The notes under the pieces were generated by a model. That model had not been told where the DNA came from. It was given only the letters and a program-made list of their open reading frames with translations, and did no database searches. This document shows, piece after piece, positions 6,697 to 15,344 of a stretch of DNA of 33,738 nt. A program made the translations under genes and the position numbers. The stretch comes from an uncultured Faecalibacterium sp. Its GTDB lineage: Bacteria > Bacillota > Clostridia > Oscillospirales > Ruminococcaceae. The stretch's first letter is position 1, and each line of letters opens with the position of its first letter. The stretch covers positions 1-33,738 of the forward strand of contig CAAFQM010000004.1 of assembly GCA_900765105.1 (NCBI GenBank), given 5' to 3'.

Positions 6697-7371
6697 ATGA
6701 AAACATTCAAGCTTCATCTCATCCGCCACGGCATGACCGCCGGCAACCTGCAGGGCCTGTACATCGGCAGCGGCACCGACCTGCCCCTGTGCGACGAGGG
6801 CCGCGCCCAGCTGAACGAGTTGAAGGAGCGGTTCGAGTATCCGCAGGTGGACACCGTGTTCTCTTCGCCTTTGCTGCGTGCTGTGGAGACGGCTAACATC
6901 CTGTTCCCCAATGCTTCCCACACTTTTACCGTCCACGACCTGCGAGAAGCGGGCTTCGGCAAGTTTGAGAATAAGCCCGTGAAGGAGCTGGTCCACGACG
7001 AGGACTTCAAAAAGTGGATCACCCCCGGCTCCGGCTATGTGCCCGAAGGCGCCGAGCCGACCGAGCAGTTCCACGCCCGCTGCGCCGAAAGCCTGATGAA
7101 GCTGTTTGAGTACATGATCCGCATGGATGTGACCGAGGCCGCCTGCGTGACCCACGGCGGCGTCATTATGAGCATGCTCAGCCAGCGCGCCGTGCCGACC
7201 CGCCGCCCCGAGCAGTGGATGGCCGACCCCGGCTGCGGCTACACCGTCCAGACCGACGTCCAGCTGTGGATGCGCGACCGTCTGGTGGAAGCCATTGACA
7301 TCGTGCCCTTCGGCTACGCCGACACCCTGCGCGGTCAGGCCGAGACCGAAGAGAACGAGGCCTTTGAGTAA
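6697..7371 (+). CDS. Histidine phosphatase family protein (phosphoglycerate mutase-like)
   Basis: A 224-residue cytoplasmic protein of the histidine phosphatase superfamily. The RHG motif with the phospho-accepting histidine is at residues 9-11 (LIRHGMT), the substrate arginine pocket is seen in VFSSPLLRAVETA, the acid residue in DLREAGFGKFENK, and the second catalytic histidine in CVTHGGVI. Such proteins remove phosphate from small metabolites (alpha-ribazole phosphate, sugar phosphates and others); the exact substrate cannot be read from sequence. The start is supported by AGAGGTG nine bases upstream and by its own strong promoter. It is followed after about 90 bases by a separate promoter and the Tat protein gene, so it is probably monocistronic. 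Confidence 0.85.
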   Translation: MKTFKLHLIRHGMTAGNLQGLYIGSGTDLPLCDEGRAQLNELKERFEYPQVDTVFSSPLLRAVETANILFPNASHTFTVHDLREAGFGKFENKPVKELVHDEDFKKWITPGSGYVPEGAEPTEQFHARCAESLMKLFEYMIRMDVTEAACVTHGGVIMSMLSQRAVPTRRPEQWMADPGCGYTVQTDVQLWMRDRLVEAIDIVPFGYADTLRGQAETEENEAFE

Positions 7372-7399
7372 GGAATCGGTTACAATCCGTGCCCTTCCC

Positions 7400-7428
7400 T
7401 TGACAGAACCTTCGCAATCCTTTATTGT
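7400..7428 (+). promoter_or_regulatory. Promoter of the Tat-exported protein gene
   Basis: Perfect TTGACA, a 17-base spacer and TATTGT. The same -35/-10 pair recurs at 32398-32426. Confidence 0.75.
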
Positions 7429-7460
7429 ATAAGGGAACGTTATTTACAGGAGGAAGTCCC

Positions 7461-8066
7461 ATGTCCCAGTCCATTTCCCGCCGGTCATTCCTGAAATGTG
7501 CCGGTTCCGGTGCGGTCAGCCTTGCGGCGGCGCCGCTCACCGGTGTATCCGCAGCTGCGGCGCAGCCCCGCCTGACCGGCGAGCCTGCTCTGCTGGACGG
7601 CAAAGCCGCTGTGGAGCTGCTGGGCTATGCGCCCGCACAGGAGATGGGCAGTGTTCTGGTGTACCTCTCGGTGGAGAACCTCTCGGCAGCGTCCCTGCCG
7701 GTGGACGCCAGTTACCTGCAGAGCCGGGAGCTGCGTACTCTCGGCGACCTGTACGGCATGGGCACCGGTTTTACCGCCGTGTGCGACGGGCAGAACGTCC
7801 GCTGCGGCAGCTTTGCCGCCCCGCTCTACGGCGAAAACGCAGCCGACGCCTCGGTGTTCACCCTGAATCTGGCTGCGGGCCGCGGTGCGCTGGTGCACTG
7901 CTTCTGCGCCATGCCGGAAAACTGGCAGACGCTGGAGCTGACCTGGCACCCGGATTTTGCCGCCGGGCGCAGCGTGACCTTCACCGTGCGCCGTGATACC
8001 GACGAAGTGGCCCTTGGTCCTGTCCCGGCCTGCCCCGCCGAAGTGGGCAGCGTGGTGGACCTGTAA
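7461..8066 (+). CDS. Tat-exported protein, paralogue of the 2396-3010 lipoprotein
   Basis: A 201-residue protein beginning MSQSISRRSFLKCAG, a clear twin-arginine signal, then an Ala-rich region. Unlike its relative at 2396-3010 there is no lipobox cysteine; an A-x-A type site around VSAAAA (residues 29-34) suggests cleavage and release. The mature part shares the AVCDGQ-V-CG block and the late W-Q-LELTW strand with the paralogue, so the same DUF4352-like beta fold is likely. Start ATG 7461 has AGGAGG upstream. It has its own promoter and terminator. Function is unknown; a secreted counterpart of the lipoprotein is an inference. Confidence 0.75.
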   Translation: MSQSISRRSFLKCAGSGAVSLAAAPLTGVSAAAAQPRLTGEPALLDGKAAVELLGYAPAQEMGSVLVYLSVENLSAASLPVDASYLQSRELRTLGDLYGMGTGFTAVCDGQNVRCGSFAAPLYGENAADASVFTLNLAAGRGALVHCFCAMPENWQTLELTWHPDFAAGRSVTFTVRRDTDEVALGPVPACPAEVGSVVDL

Positions 8067-8074
8067 ACCATGCA

Positions 8075-8114
8075 AAAAGGCCTGCCGCACAAGCGCTTGT
8101 GCGGCAGGCCTTTT
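8075..8114. terminator. Bidirectional terminator between convergent genes
   Basis: A perfect 20-bp palindrome arm pair (AAAAGGCCTGCCGCACAAGC and its complement) ending in T-runs on both strands, between 7461-8066 and the LysR gene. Confidence 0.9.
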
Positions 8115-8126
8115 CTGATTCTGTTG

Positions 8127-9008
8127 TTACTGCAGCTCGATCTGCTTGCAGTAGTCCACGATGTGGTGGAACATCTGCTCCACAGCGGGTGCCATGGCGG
8201 CGGGGCGCTGGACGGCCAGACCCACCACGCGGTATTCTTCCGGCTCAATGGGGTAGATTTTCACGGCGGCCTTGCAGTCCCGCAGCAGCATCTGCGGCAT
8301 GATGGAGATGCCGAGACCGGCTTCCACCATGGCCACGTTGGACTGGTCATCAATGACATGGCAGCGGCGTTCCGTGCTGATCTTATATTTCTTAAGGAAC
8401 TGTCGCATCTCTGCGTCGGTGGCGTCGCACTGGACAACGAAGCTCTGGCCGTTCATCAACGCCGGGGTCATCACGCCGTTTTCCGGTTCGGGCCAGTCCT
8501 GCGGCACGATGCACAAAAGCGGCTCGCGGAACAGCTCCGTGAGGTTGAACTCCTCCTTACAGGTAGAGGAAAGGAACGCAATGTCCACCTGACCGGTGCG
8601 CAGCCATTCCTTGACGTCATCATAAGTGCCCTGATAGACTTCAATCTCGATCTGCGGGTAGTTCGCCATGAAGCTCTTGAGCAGACCCGGCAGCAGGGAT
8701 GCACACACCGAGTTGAAAACGCCCAGCTTCACCTTGCCCTTTTCCAGACCGTTCAGGCGGGCGATGCCCTGCTTGAGGGCCTCGTCGCTGTTGAGCACGT
8801 CGCGGATGGAGGGATACAGGGATGCGCCGTAACTGGTCATGGAGACGCCGTTCTTGCCGCGGTTGAACAGAGCAAAGCCCAATTCCTCCTCCATCACGGC
8901 AATGGCGTGGCTGATGGCCGACGGGGTCAGATGCAGCTGCTGCGCTGCCTTGTTGAAACTGCCCTGCCGCGCCACCGCGTCAAAGATCTCGTAGGAAAAT
9001 AGCGTCAT
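8127..9008 (-). CDS. LysR-family transcriptional regulator
   Basis: A 293-residue protein. Residues 1-60 are a LysR winged helix-turn-helix (FDAVARQGSFNKAAQQLHLT, PSAISHAIAVMEEELG, LFNRGKNG). The rest matches the periplasmic-binding-like effector domain (KVKLGVFNSVCASLLPGLL, then VDIAFLSS, and MVEAGLGISIMPQ near the end). The effector is unknown. Start ATG 9008 is chosen for the AAGGAGG site and for the normal family length; the open frame continues upstream but crosses the promoter. It is divergent from the TraX-family gene at 9268, the most obvious candidate target besides itself. Confidence 0.88.
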   Translation of the reverse strand: MTLFSYEIFDAVARQGSFNKAAQQLHLTPSAISHAIAVMEEELGFALFNRGKNGVSMTSYGASLYPSIRDVLNSDEALKQGIARLNGLEKGKVKLGVFNSVCASLLPGLLKSFMANYPQIEIEVYQGTYDDVKEWLRTGQVDIAFLSSTCKEEFNLTELFREPLLCIVPQDWPEPENGVMTPALMNGQSFVVQCDATDAEMRQFLKKYKISTERRCHVIDDQSNVAMVEAGLGISIMPQMLLRDCKAAVKIYPIEPEEYRVVGLAVQRPAAMAPAVEQMFHHIVDYCKQIELQ

Positions 9009-9084
9009 GCCCAAAGCCTCCTTCCTTCTGATCTGGTTTGGAGACGCCCTGATTCGCTGTGAATCTTTTTCATCTTTTGTTTGA

Positions 9085-9099
9085 GATAGTTCAATTATC
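9085..9099. promoter_or_regulatory. Candidate LysR operator
   Basis: GATAGTTCAATTATC, an interrupted palindrome (GATA-TT-AA-TATC), placed at the predicted transcription start of the LysR gene. LysR-type sites are short interrupted palindromes, so self-repression is plausible; binding is inferred. Confidence 0.45.
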
Positions 9100-9105
9100 T
9101 TCTTG

Positions 9106-9134
9106 ATTGTACTATCCATCCCGCATCCTGTCAA
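9106..9134 (-). promoter_or_regulatory. Promoter of the LysR gene
   Basis: On the minus strand perfect TTGACA, a 17-base spacer and TACAAT. Confidence 0.75.
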
Positions 9135-9182
9135 GCATTTTTTGCCCGAATCGTGCGCTTTTCCGGCGCATTTGTCCGTCCT

Positions 9183-9247
9183 GCTGCAGGAAACCCGCCT
9201 GTGCAGCCGTTTCTGTTCCGGGAGGGATATTTTCTCCCGCATTTTTT
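9183..9247 (+). other. Hairpins in front of the TraX-family gene
   Basis: Two stems lie upstream of the ATG at 9268: GCTGCAGG / CCTGTGCAGC (about 9183-9207, imperfect) and CGGGAG (9219-9224) / CTCCCG (9234-9239), the latter followed by CATTTTTT. The second has the form of an intrinsic terminator. No convincing plus-strand promoter was found in 9135-9267. Confidence 0.4.
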
Positions 9248-9267
9248 CATGGAACCGAGGTATTTTT

Positions 9268-10023
9268 ATGTCCGAAACACTTTCTGTCAAGACCCGCTGC
9301 GGACTCAGCGGCACCGCCCTCAAGTACATCGCCTGCATCACCATGCTCATCGACCACATCGGCGCTTCCTGCATCGAAGCAGGCATCCTCCGCCCCGCGC
9401 TGGATGCGGGCACCCTTTCCGCCGATGCGCTGGCTTCTGCGCCGCTCTACCAGCTGGATCGCGTGCTCCGGTTTACCGGGCGGCTGGCTTTTCCCATCTT
9501 CTGCTTTCTGCTGGTGGAGGGCTTCGTCCACACCCACGACGTAAAGAAATACCTCGGGCGGATGGTGCTGTTCGGGCTGGTCAGCGAGATCCCCTACGAC
9601 CTCGCGTTTTTCCGCTCGCCCTTTAACCCGTCGCAGCAGAATGTTTACTGGACCCTCGCCCTCGGCGTGCTGGCCATGGCCGGGCTGAAACGCTTTGAGA
9701 CGCAATCGGGCGCGGTAGGCTGGCAGGGCTACGTGTGCGCCGGGGGCTGCGCGCTGGCGGCGCTGCTGGCCAATACTGATTACAATGCCATCGGCGTCAT
9801 CATCATCTGCGCGCTGTACCTCACCCGCCGGGACCGCAAGTGGCAGTGCATCATCGGGGCAGTTCTGTTTGCCTTCGAGCTTACCGCGCCGCTGGCCTTT
9901 TTGCTCATCTGGTTCTATAACGGCCAGCGCGGCAAATGCGGCAAAGCCCTGCAGAAGTGTTTTTACGGGTTCTACCCGGTCCACATCGCCCTGTTGGCGC
10001 TCATCACCAACTGCCTGCTGTGA
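9268..10023 (+). CDS. TraX family integral membrane protein
   Basis: A 251-residue, very hydrophobic protein with about seven membrane segments. The TraX family pattern is visible: an early LKYIACITMLIDHIGA segment with Asp-His, RVLRFTGRLAFPIFCFLLVEGF, then an Arg/Lys-rich loop, EIPYDLAFF, and a late segment with YNGQRGK. TraX of the F plasmid acetylates pilin, and chromosomal relatives belong to the wider acyltransferase-like membrane families. Here no conjugation genes are nearby, so the substrate is unknown and cell-surface acylation is only a possibility. Start ATG 9268 is supported by GAGG seven bases upstream. It is divergent from the LysR gene and followed by a good terminator. Confidence 0.83.
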   Translation: MSETLSVKTRCGLSGTALKYIACITMLIDHIGASCIEAGILRPALDAGTLSADALASAPLYQLDRVLRFTGRLAFPIFCFLLVEGFVHTHDVKKYLGRMVLFGLVSEIPYDLAFFRSPFNPSQQNVYWTLALGVLAMAGLKRFETQSGAVGWQGYVCAGGCALAALLANTDYNAIGVIIICALYLTRRDRKWQCIIGAVLFAFELTAPLAFLLIWFYNGQRGKCGKALQKCFYGFYPVHIALLALITNCLL

Positions 10024-10082
10024 CCGTACCGGACGCCTTTGCAATTTTCGTCTTTTTTCTCCTGTGTGATTTGAAAATTTCT

Positions 10083-10113
10083 CCGCCCGGAAATCCCGGG
10101 CGGTTTGTTGTTT
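10083..10113 (+). terminator. Terminator after the TraX-family gene
   Basis: CCGCCCGG / CCGGGCGG, an 8-bp stem with a 5-base loop, followed by TTTGTTGTTT. Its T-rich tail overlaps the -35 box of the aro promoter. Confidence 0.8.
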
Positions 10114-10136
10114 CTCTGTCCCGGTTATGGTATACT
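10108..10136 (+). promoter_or_regulatory. Promoter of the aromatic amino acid cluster
   Basis: TTGTTT, a 17-base spacer and TATACT with an extended TGG. The leader is only about 55 bases long, too short for a T-box; a small GTTTC/GAAAC hairpin near 10168-10180 is all that is seen. Confidence 0.6.
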
Positions 10137-10196
10137 TACTAGGTATCTTGTCTTATACAATAATCGTTTCCCTGAAACTGAGAAGGATGTGAACCC

Positions 10197-11263
10197 ATGG
10201 ACGCACTGGAACAGGCCCGCGCCGAGATCGATACGGTGGACGCCCAGCTGGCCGCACTGTTTGAGCGGCGGATGGCTGCCGTGCTGCAGGTGGCCGAATA
10301 CAAACGTGCCCACGGTCTGCCCATTTACGATGCAGCCCGGGAGGCCGCCGTGCTGGAAAAAGCCGCCGCACGCATTCAGGAGCCGGCCCTGCGGCCCTAC
10401 TATAAAGACCATGTCCAGAACATGATGGACGTGGCCAAACAATACGAGTCGGAGGTTCTGGGGCAGAACCGCGCCGCCTATCAGGGCGTGGAGGGTGCCT
10501 TTGCCCACATTGCCCTGCGGGCGCTGTTCCCCCATGCTGAAGCGGTGAGCTATTCCACATGGGACGAGGTGTTCGACGCAGTGGAGCGCGGCGACGCCGC
10601 CCACGGCGTGGTGCCCTTTGAGAACAGCCACGCAGGCGACGTGTCCGCCGTGCTGGATCTGTGCTACAATCACCCGGCGCTGTGGGTGGTGGATGTGTAT
10701 GATCTGCCCATCTCTCAGAATCTTCTGGTGCTGCCGGGCACCCGGCTCGACCAGATCCGAAGCGTCTACAGCCACCAGCAGGCCATTGCCCAGAGCGAGA
10801 CCTTTCTGAAGCAGTTCGGCCTGCCGGCCAACGCCATGCCCAACACCGCCATGGCGGCAAAGTTCGTGGCCGAAAGCGGCGACGTCTCCAAGGCGGCAAT
10901 CGCCAGCGTGGAGACGGCCGCCCTCTACGGGCTGGAAGTGCTGGTGCCCAGCATCAATACAGACGGCGACAACACCACCCGCTTCATCGTGCTCAGCCGC
11001 GAGCGCCCCACGGCGGGCAACCGCTTCTCGCTGCTGTTCACGCTGGACAACAAGCCCGGCAAGCTGGCCGAAGTCATTCAGGTCATCGGCCGGTTCGGCT
11101 ACGATATGGAGTCCATCAAGAGCCGTCCGCTGCCCCACGTCCCCTTTGATTATTATTTTTACGTCGAGCTGGTGGGCGACCCTACCGCCGACGAGACTGC
11201 CGCGCTGCTGCGCGAGCTTGACCGCACCTGCCGTACCGTGCGGCTGTTAGGAGTGTATACGAA

Positions 11264-11267
<4 letters not shown>
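10197..11267 (+). CDS. pheA: Bifunctional chorismate mutase / prephenate dehydratase (P-protein)
   Basis: A 356-residue protein converting chorismate to prephenate and then to phenylpyruvate, the precursor of phenylalanine. Residues 1-85 are an AroQ-type chorismate mutase (IDTVDAQLAALFERRMAAV, YDAAREAAVLE). About residues 95-270 are prephenate dehydratase, with GVVPFENSHAGDV and the catalytic-region motif NTTRFIVLS. About 280-356 are an ACT domain (FTLDNKPGKLAEVIQVIGRF, then ESIKSRP), which in this family binds phenylalanine for feedback inhibition; the usual ESRP is KSRP here. The start has AGAAGGA upstream. It is the first gene of the cluster and overlaps aroB by four bases (ATGA), which implies coupled translation. 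Confidence 0.93.
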
Positions 11268-12307
<1,040 letters not shown>

Positions 12308-12310
12308 GCC

Positions 12311-13456
12311 ATGAAAAACACCTTCGGCAGCGATCTTTCGCTGACCATCTTCGGCGAGAGCCACGGCAGGGCCATCGGCGCGGTACTGGACGGCATGGCC
12401 GCCGGTGTGCCGGTGGACGAAGCCTTTCTTGCCGCCTGCATGGACAAACGCCGTGCCCGGGGCGATGGCCTGTCCACACCCCGCGTGGAAGCGGACGCCG
12501 TGCAGTTTTTGTCTGGCGTGGTGAACGGCCACACCACCGGCACCGCCATTGCCCTGATGATCGAAAACCAGAACACCCGCAGCGGCGACTACGCCAAAAC
12601 CGCCGACCTGCTGCGCCCCGGCCACGCGGATTACACCGCCTACGCCAAATACCACGGCTTTCAGGACGCCCGGGGCGGCGGGCATTTTTCCGGCCGTGTG
12701 ACCGCCGCCCTCGTGGCAGGCGGTGCCATCGTGCTGGGCGCGCTGAACCGCGCCGGCATCGACATCACCACCCATATCGCAGAATGTGCCGGCATTGCCG
12801 ACACCCGCTTTTCGTCGGATGATGCCGCCGCGCTGGCGGCACAGGTGGAAGCGCTGGCCAGCAAACCGGAAGGCTTTGCCGTTCTGGATGCCGCCGTGGA
12901 AGAGCCGATGAAAACCGCCATCCGCGCCGCAGGAGCGGACGGCGACAGCGTGGGCGGCATGCTGGAAACTGCCATCCTCGGCCTGCCCGCCGGCATCGGT
13001 GAGCCGTACTTTGACAGCGTGGAAAGCGAGATCGCCCATCTGGCCTTCTCCGTCCCGGCGGTCAAGGGCATCGAATTCGGCACCGGCTTTGGCTTTGCCG
13101 GGATGCGCGGCTCGGAGGCAAACGACGCCTTCCGCATGACGCCGGAGGGTTGTGTGGTCACTGCCACCAACCACAATGCGGGCATCAACGGCGGCATTGC
13201 CAACGGGATGCCGGTGGTGTTCCGCACCGTCGTCAAGCCCACACCAAGCATCTACAAACAGCAGGAAACGGTGGATTATCTTGCCAAAAAGGACGCGCAG
13301 TTGTCCATTCAGGGGCGGCACGACCCCTGCATCGTGCCCCGGGCGGCCATCGTGCAGACCTGCGCCGCCGCACTGGCTGTGGGCGACCTGCTGACCGCCC
13401 GCTACGGCGAGCGCTGGATGACCCACCCCACAAGCTTCCGGAAGGAGGACGCGTAA
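12311..13456 (+). CDS. aroC: Chorismate synthase
   Basis: A 381-residue enzyme for the last shikimate step: EPSP to chorismate, with reduced FMN. Signature motifs are present: FGESHGRAIGAVLDG at the N-terminus, LRPGHADYT, DARGGGHFSGRVTAA, ADGDSVGGMLE, EFGTGFGFAGMRGSE, TNHNAGINGGI, and GRHDPCIVPRA near the C-terminus. Length is usual for the family. GGAGG lies within the last codons of aroB, three bases separate stop and start, so the genes are translated together. Confidence 0.95.
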   Translation: MKNTFGSDLSLTIFGESHGRAIGAVLDGMAAGVPVDEAFLAACMDKRRARGDGLSTPRVEADAVQFLSGVVNGHTTGTAIALMIENQNTRSGDYAKTADLLRPGHADYTAYAKYHGFQDARGGGHFSGRVTAALVAGGAIVLGALNRAGIDITTHIAECAGIADTRFSSDDAAALAAQVEALASKPEGFAVLDAAVEEPMKTAIRAAGADGDSVGGMLETAILGLPAGIGEPYFDSVESEIAHLAFSVPAVKGIEFGTGFGFAGMRGSEANDAFRMTPEGCVVTATNHNAGINGGIANGMPVVFRTVVKPTPSIYKQQETVDYLAKKDAQLSIQGRHDPCIVPRAAIVQTCAAALAVGDLLTARYGERWMTHPTSFRKEDA

Positions 13457-13457
13457 A

Positions 13458-14720
13458 ATGGAATACGGACTCATCGGCAGCAAGCTGGGGCACTCCTACT
13501 CCAAGATCATCCACGAGATGCTCTGCGGCTACCACTACGACCTGTGCCCTCTGCCCACGGAGGAAGAGGCCCGGGCCTTTCTGGCAAAGCGGCAGTTCAA
13601 GGCCATCAACGTCACCATCCCCTATAAGAAACTGGTGATGGAATACTGCTCCTACATTGACCCCCGGGCAAAGGCCATCGGGGCGGTGAACACGGTCGTG
13701 AACAAAAACGGCCTGCTCTACGGCTACAACACGGATTACCTCGGCTTTGCCTATCTGTGCGACGCCCACGGGGTGGATTTTGCGGGCAGAACCGTGCTTA
13801 TCTTAGGCACCGGCGGCACCCACAACACCACCAGCGCCGTGGCGCACGACAAGGGCGCGGCAAAGATCCTGACCGTCAGCCGCCACCCCGACCCGGAAAA
13901 GGGTGAGCTGAGCTATGCCGAGGCCGTTTCCAGCGGGGCGCAGATCGTCATCAACACCACCCCGGCAGGCATGTACCCCAATGTAGGCGTGTGCAATCTG
14001 GATGTGGCCGCCATGCCCGGGCTGGAAGCCGTGCTGGACGTGGTGTATAACCCGGACAAGACCGAACTGATCCTCCGTGCCGAAGAAGCCGGCGTTCCGG
14101 TGGCCGTGGGCGGCCTGGAAATGCTGGTGGCGCAGGCGGTGTATGCCGCCGAATACTTCCTCGACCGCAAATTTGAGGACGCCCCCGCCGAGATCCGGCG
14201 CATCACTGCCGCTTTGCGCCGGGACATCCTGAACATTGCCCTCATCGGCATGCCCTCCTGCGGCAAGACCACGATCGGCAAACTGCTGGCAAAGCAGCTG
14301 GACCGCCCCTTCGTGGATCTGGATGAGGAGATCGTCAAGACCGACGGCCACAGCATCCCGGACATTTTTGCAGCAGAGGGCGAGGACGCTTTCCGCGCCA
14401 GGGAGACCGCCGAGACCCGGCGTTTCGGCATGGAAAAGCACCAGCTCATCTCCTGCGGCGGCGGCATCGTGAAGCGTCCGGAAAATCTGCGCGCCCTGCA
14501 CCAGAACGGCGTGGTGCTGTTTATCGACCGGCCTGTCGAACAGCTGACGGTTGGCGGCGGCAGGCCGCTGTCTTCCAGCGTGGAGGCTTTGCACCAGATG
14601 GAAGCCCAGCGCCGCCCGCTGTATCTGGCCGCGGCAGATGCGGTCATCCCCAATACCGGCACGCTGGATGAGACCCTGTGCGCCGCCATGGAGGCTCTGG
14701 ATGAAATTTTTGATTCTTAA
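13458..14720 (+). CDS. Shikimate dehydrogenase - shikimate kinase fusion
   Basis: A 420-residue fusion catalysing two consecutive steps, 3-dehydroshikimate to shikimate and then to shikimate 3-phosphate. Residues 1-250 are AroE: GSKLGHSYSK, INVTIPYKK with the catalytic lysine, GYNTD, VLILGTGGTHNTTSAVA for NADPH, and INTTPAGMYP. The NADPH loop has T-H-N where many homologues have A-S/A-R. Residues 257-420 are AroK: ALIGMPSCGKTTIGK with Lys270 of the Walker A loop, FVDLDEEI, the FRARETAE substrate region, and SCGGGIVKRPEN. AAGGAGG lies in the last codons of aroC. Its end overlaps the next gene by 20 bases. Equivalent separate genes would be aroE and aroK. Confidence 0.93.
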   Translation: MEYGLIGSKLGHSYSKIIHEMLCGYHYDLCPLPTEEEARAFLAKRQFKAINVTIPYKKLVMEYCSYIDPRAKAIGAVNTVVNKNGLLYGYNTDYLGFAYLCDAHGVDFAGRTVLILGTGGTHNTTSAVAHDKGAAKILTVSRHPDPEKGELSYAEAVSSGAQIVINTTPAGMYPNVGVCNLDVAAMPGLEAVLDVVYNPDKTELILRAEEAGVPVAVGGLEMLVAQAVYAAEYFLDRKFEDAPAEIRRITAALRRDILNIALIGMPSCGKTTIGKLLAKQLDRPFVDLDEEIVKTDGHSIPDIFAAEGEDAFRARETAETRRFGMEKHQLISCGGGIVKRPENLRALHQNGVVLFIDRPVEQLTVGGGRPLSSSVEALHQMEAQRRPLYLAAADAVIPNTGTLDETLCAAMEALDEIFDS

Positions 14721-15165
14721 CGGCCCCAATGTCAACATCATGCGCTGGTCGGAGCCGGGCGTGCCCGGCGAGCTGGATTACAACGCCATGATGGACTATG
14801 TACAGGCCGGATGCGACCAGCTGGGCATTGAGACCGACTGCTGCCAGTCCAACCACGAGGGCGACCTTGTGGACGAGATCCAGGCCGCAGCAGGCCGGGT
14901 GGACGGCATCGTGCTCAATCCCGGTGCCTATGCCCACTACAGCGTGGCCATTCTGGATGCGCTGCGGCTGTGCGGCGTACCCGCCGTGGAAGTGATGCTC
15001 CGCGCCCCGGACGAGCGGGAGCCCTTCCGCAAGACGGACGTGGTGTCCTTCGGCTGTCAGGGGCACTTTATCGGCGAAGGCCCGCAGGGCTACCTGCACG
15101 CCTGCATTTATCTGGCACAGCTGCTGCGCAGCGACGGGTCAAGTAAGGCGCATATTGTGATGTAA
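14701..15165 (+). CDS. aroQ: Type II 3-dehydroquinate dehydratase-like protein with altered active site
   Basis: A 154-residue protein with the type II dehydroquinase fold signature: LILNGPNVN at the start, QSNHEGDLVDEI, IVLNPGAYAHYSVAILDAL, and a REPFR-x-GxG-QGYLHA end. By position it should make 3-dehydroshikimate. However, the mobile loop that normally reads L-G-x-R-E-P--YG reads MRWSEPGVPG: the catalytic Arg is Ser17 and the catalytic Tyr is Pro22. The usual VEVH is VEVM. So either chemistry differs (Arg15 and Tyr27 lie near) or the protein is not the active enzyme. ATG 14701 has GGAGG seven bases upstream, inside the end of the fusion gene. No other dehydroquinase is in the window. Confidence 0.8.
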   Translation: MKFLILNGPNVNIMRWSEPGVPGELDYNAMMDYVQAGCDQLGIETDCCQSNHEGDLVDEIQAAAGRVDGIVLNPGAYAHYSVAILDALRLCGVPAVEVMLRAPDEREPFRKTDVVSFGCQGHFIGEGPQGYLHACIYLAQLLRSDGSSKAHIVM

Positions 15166-15176
15166 AACGCCTGCGG

Positions 15177-15327
15177 GCAGCGGGCTCGCCCTCTCAGGCG
15201 CTTCCGCGCCAGCTCCCCCAAAGGGGGGAGCCCTTGGCAAAACCGGAAACTTTGCCGTACTGCCAAGGCCTCTCCCTTTGGGAGAGGTGGCATCGCGCAG
15301 CGATGACGGAGAGGGCGAGGCCGCTGC
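15177..15327 (+). repeat. Hairpin-rich repeat element, copy A
   Basis: About 151 bp bounded by a 19-bp inverted repeat with one mismatch (outer GCAGCGG, inner CTCGCCCTCTC / GAGAGGGCGAG). Inside are several small stems: GGCGC/GCGCC, CTCCCCC/GGGGGGAG, CCTCTCCC/GGGAGAGG and CATCGC/GCGATG. It lies between the aroQ-like gene and the DUF559 gene, within the aro cluster, and could slow or stop read-through there. Confidence 0.8.
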
Positions 15328-15344
15328 CGCAAAGGAAGCTGTTC

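Noticed and set aside
10137..10196. Possible T-box or trp-type leader for the aro cluster
   Set aside because: The leader is only about 55 bases and lacks the T-box core, specifier stem or a leader peptide rich in Phe/Tyr/Trp codons.
15234..15344. Upstream extension of the DUF559 frame to ATG 15234
   Set aside because: The extension translates the repeat element itself; ATG 15345 has a ribosome site and begins the conserved domain.
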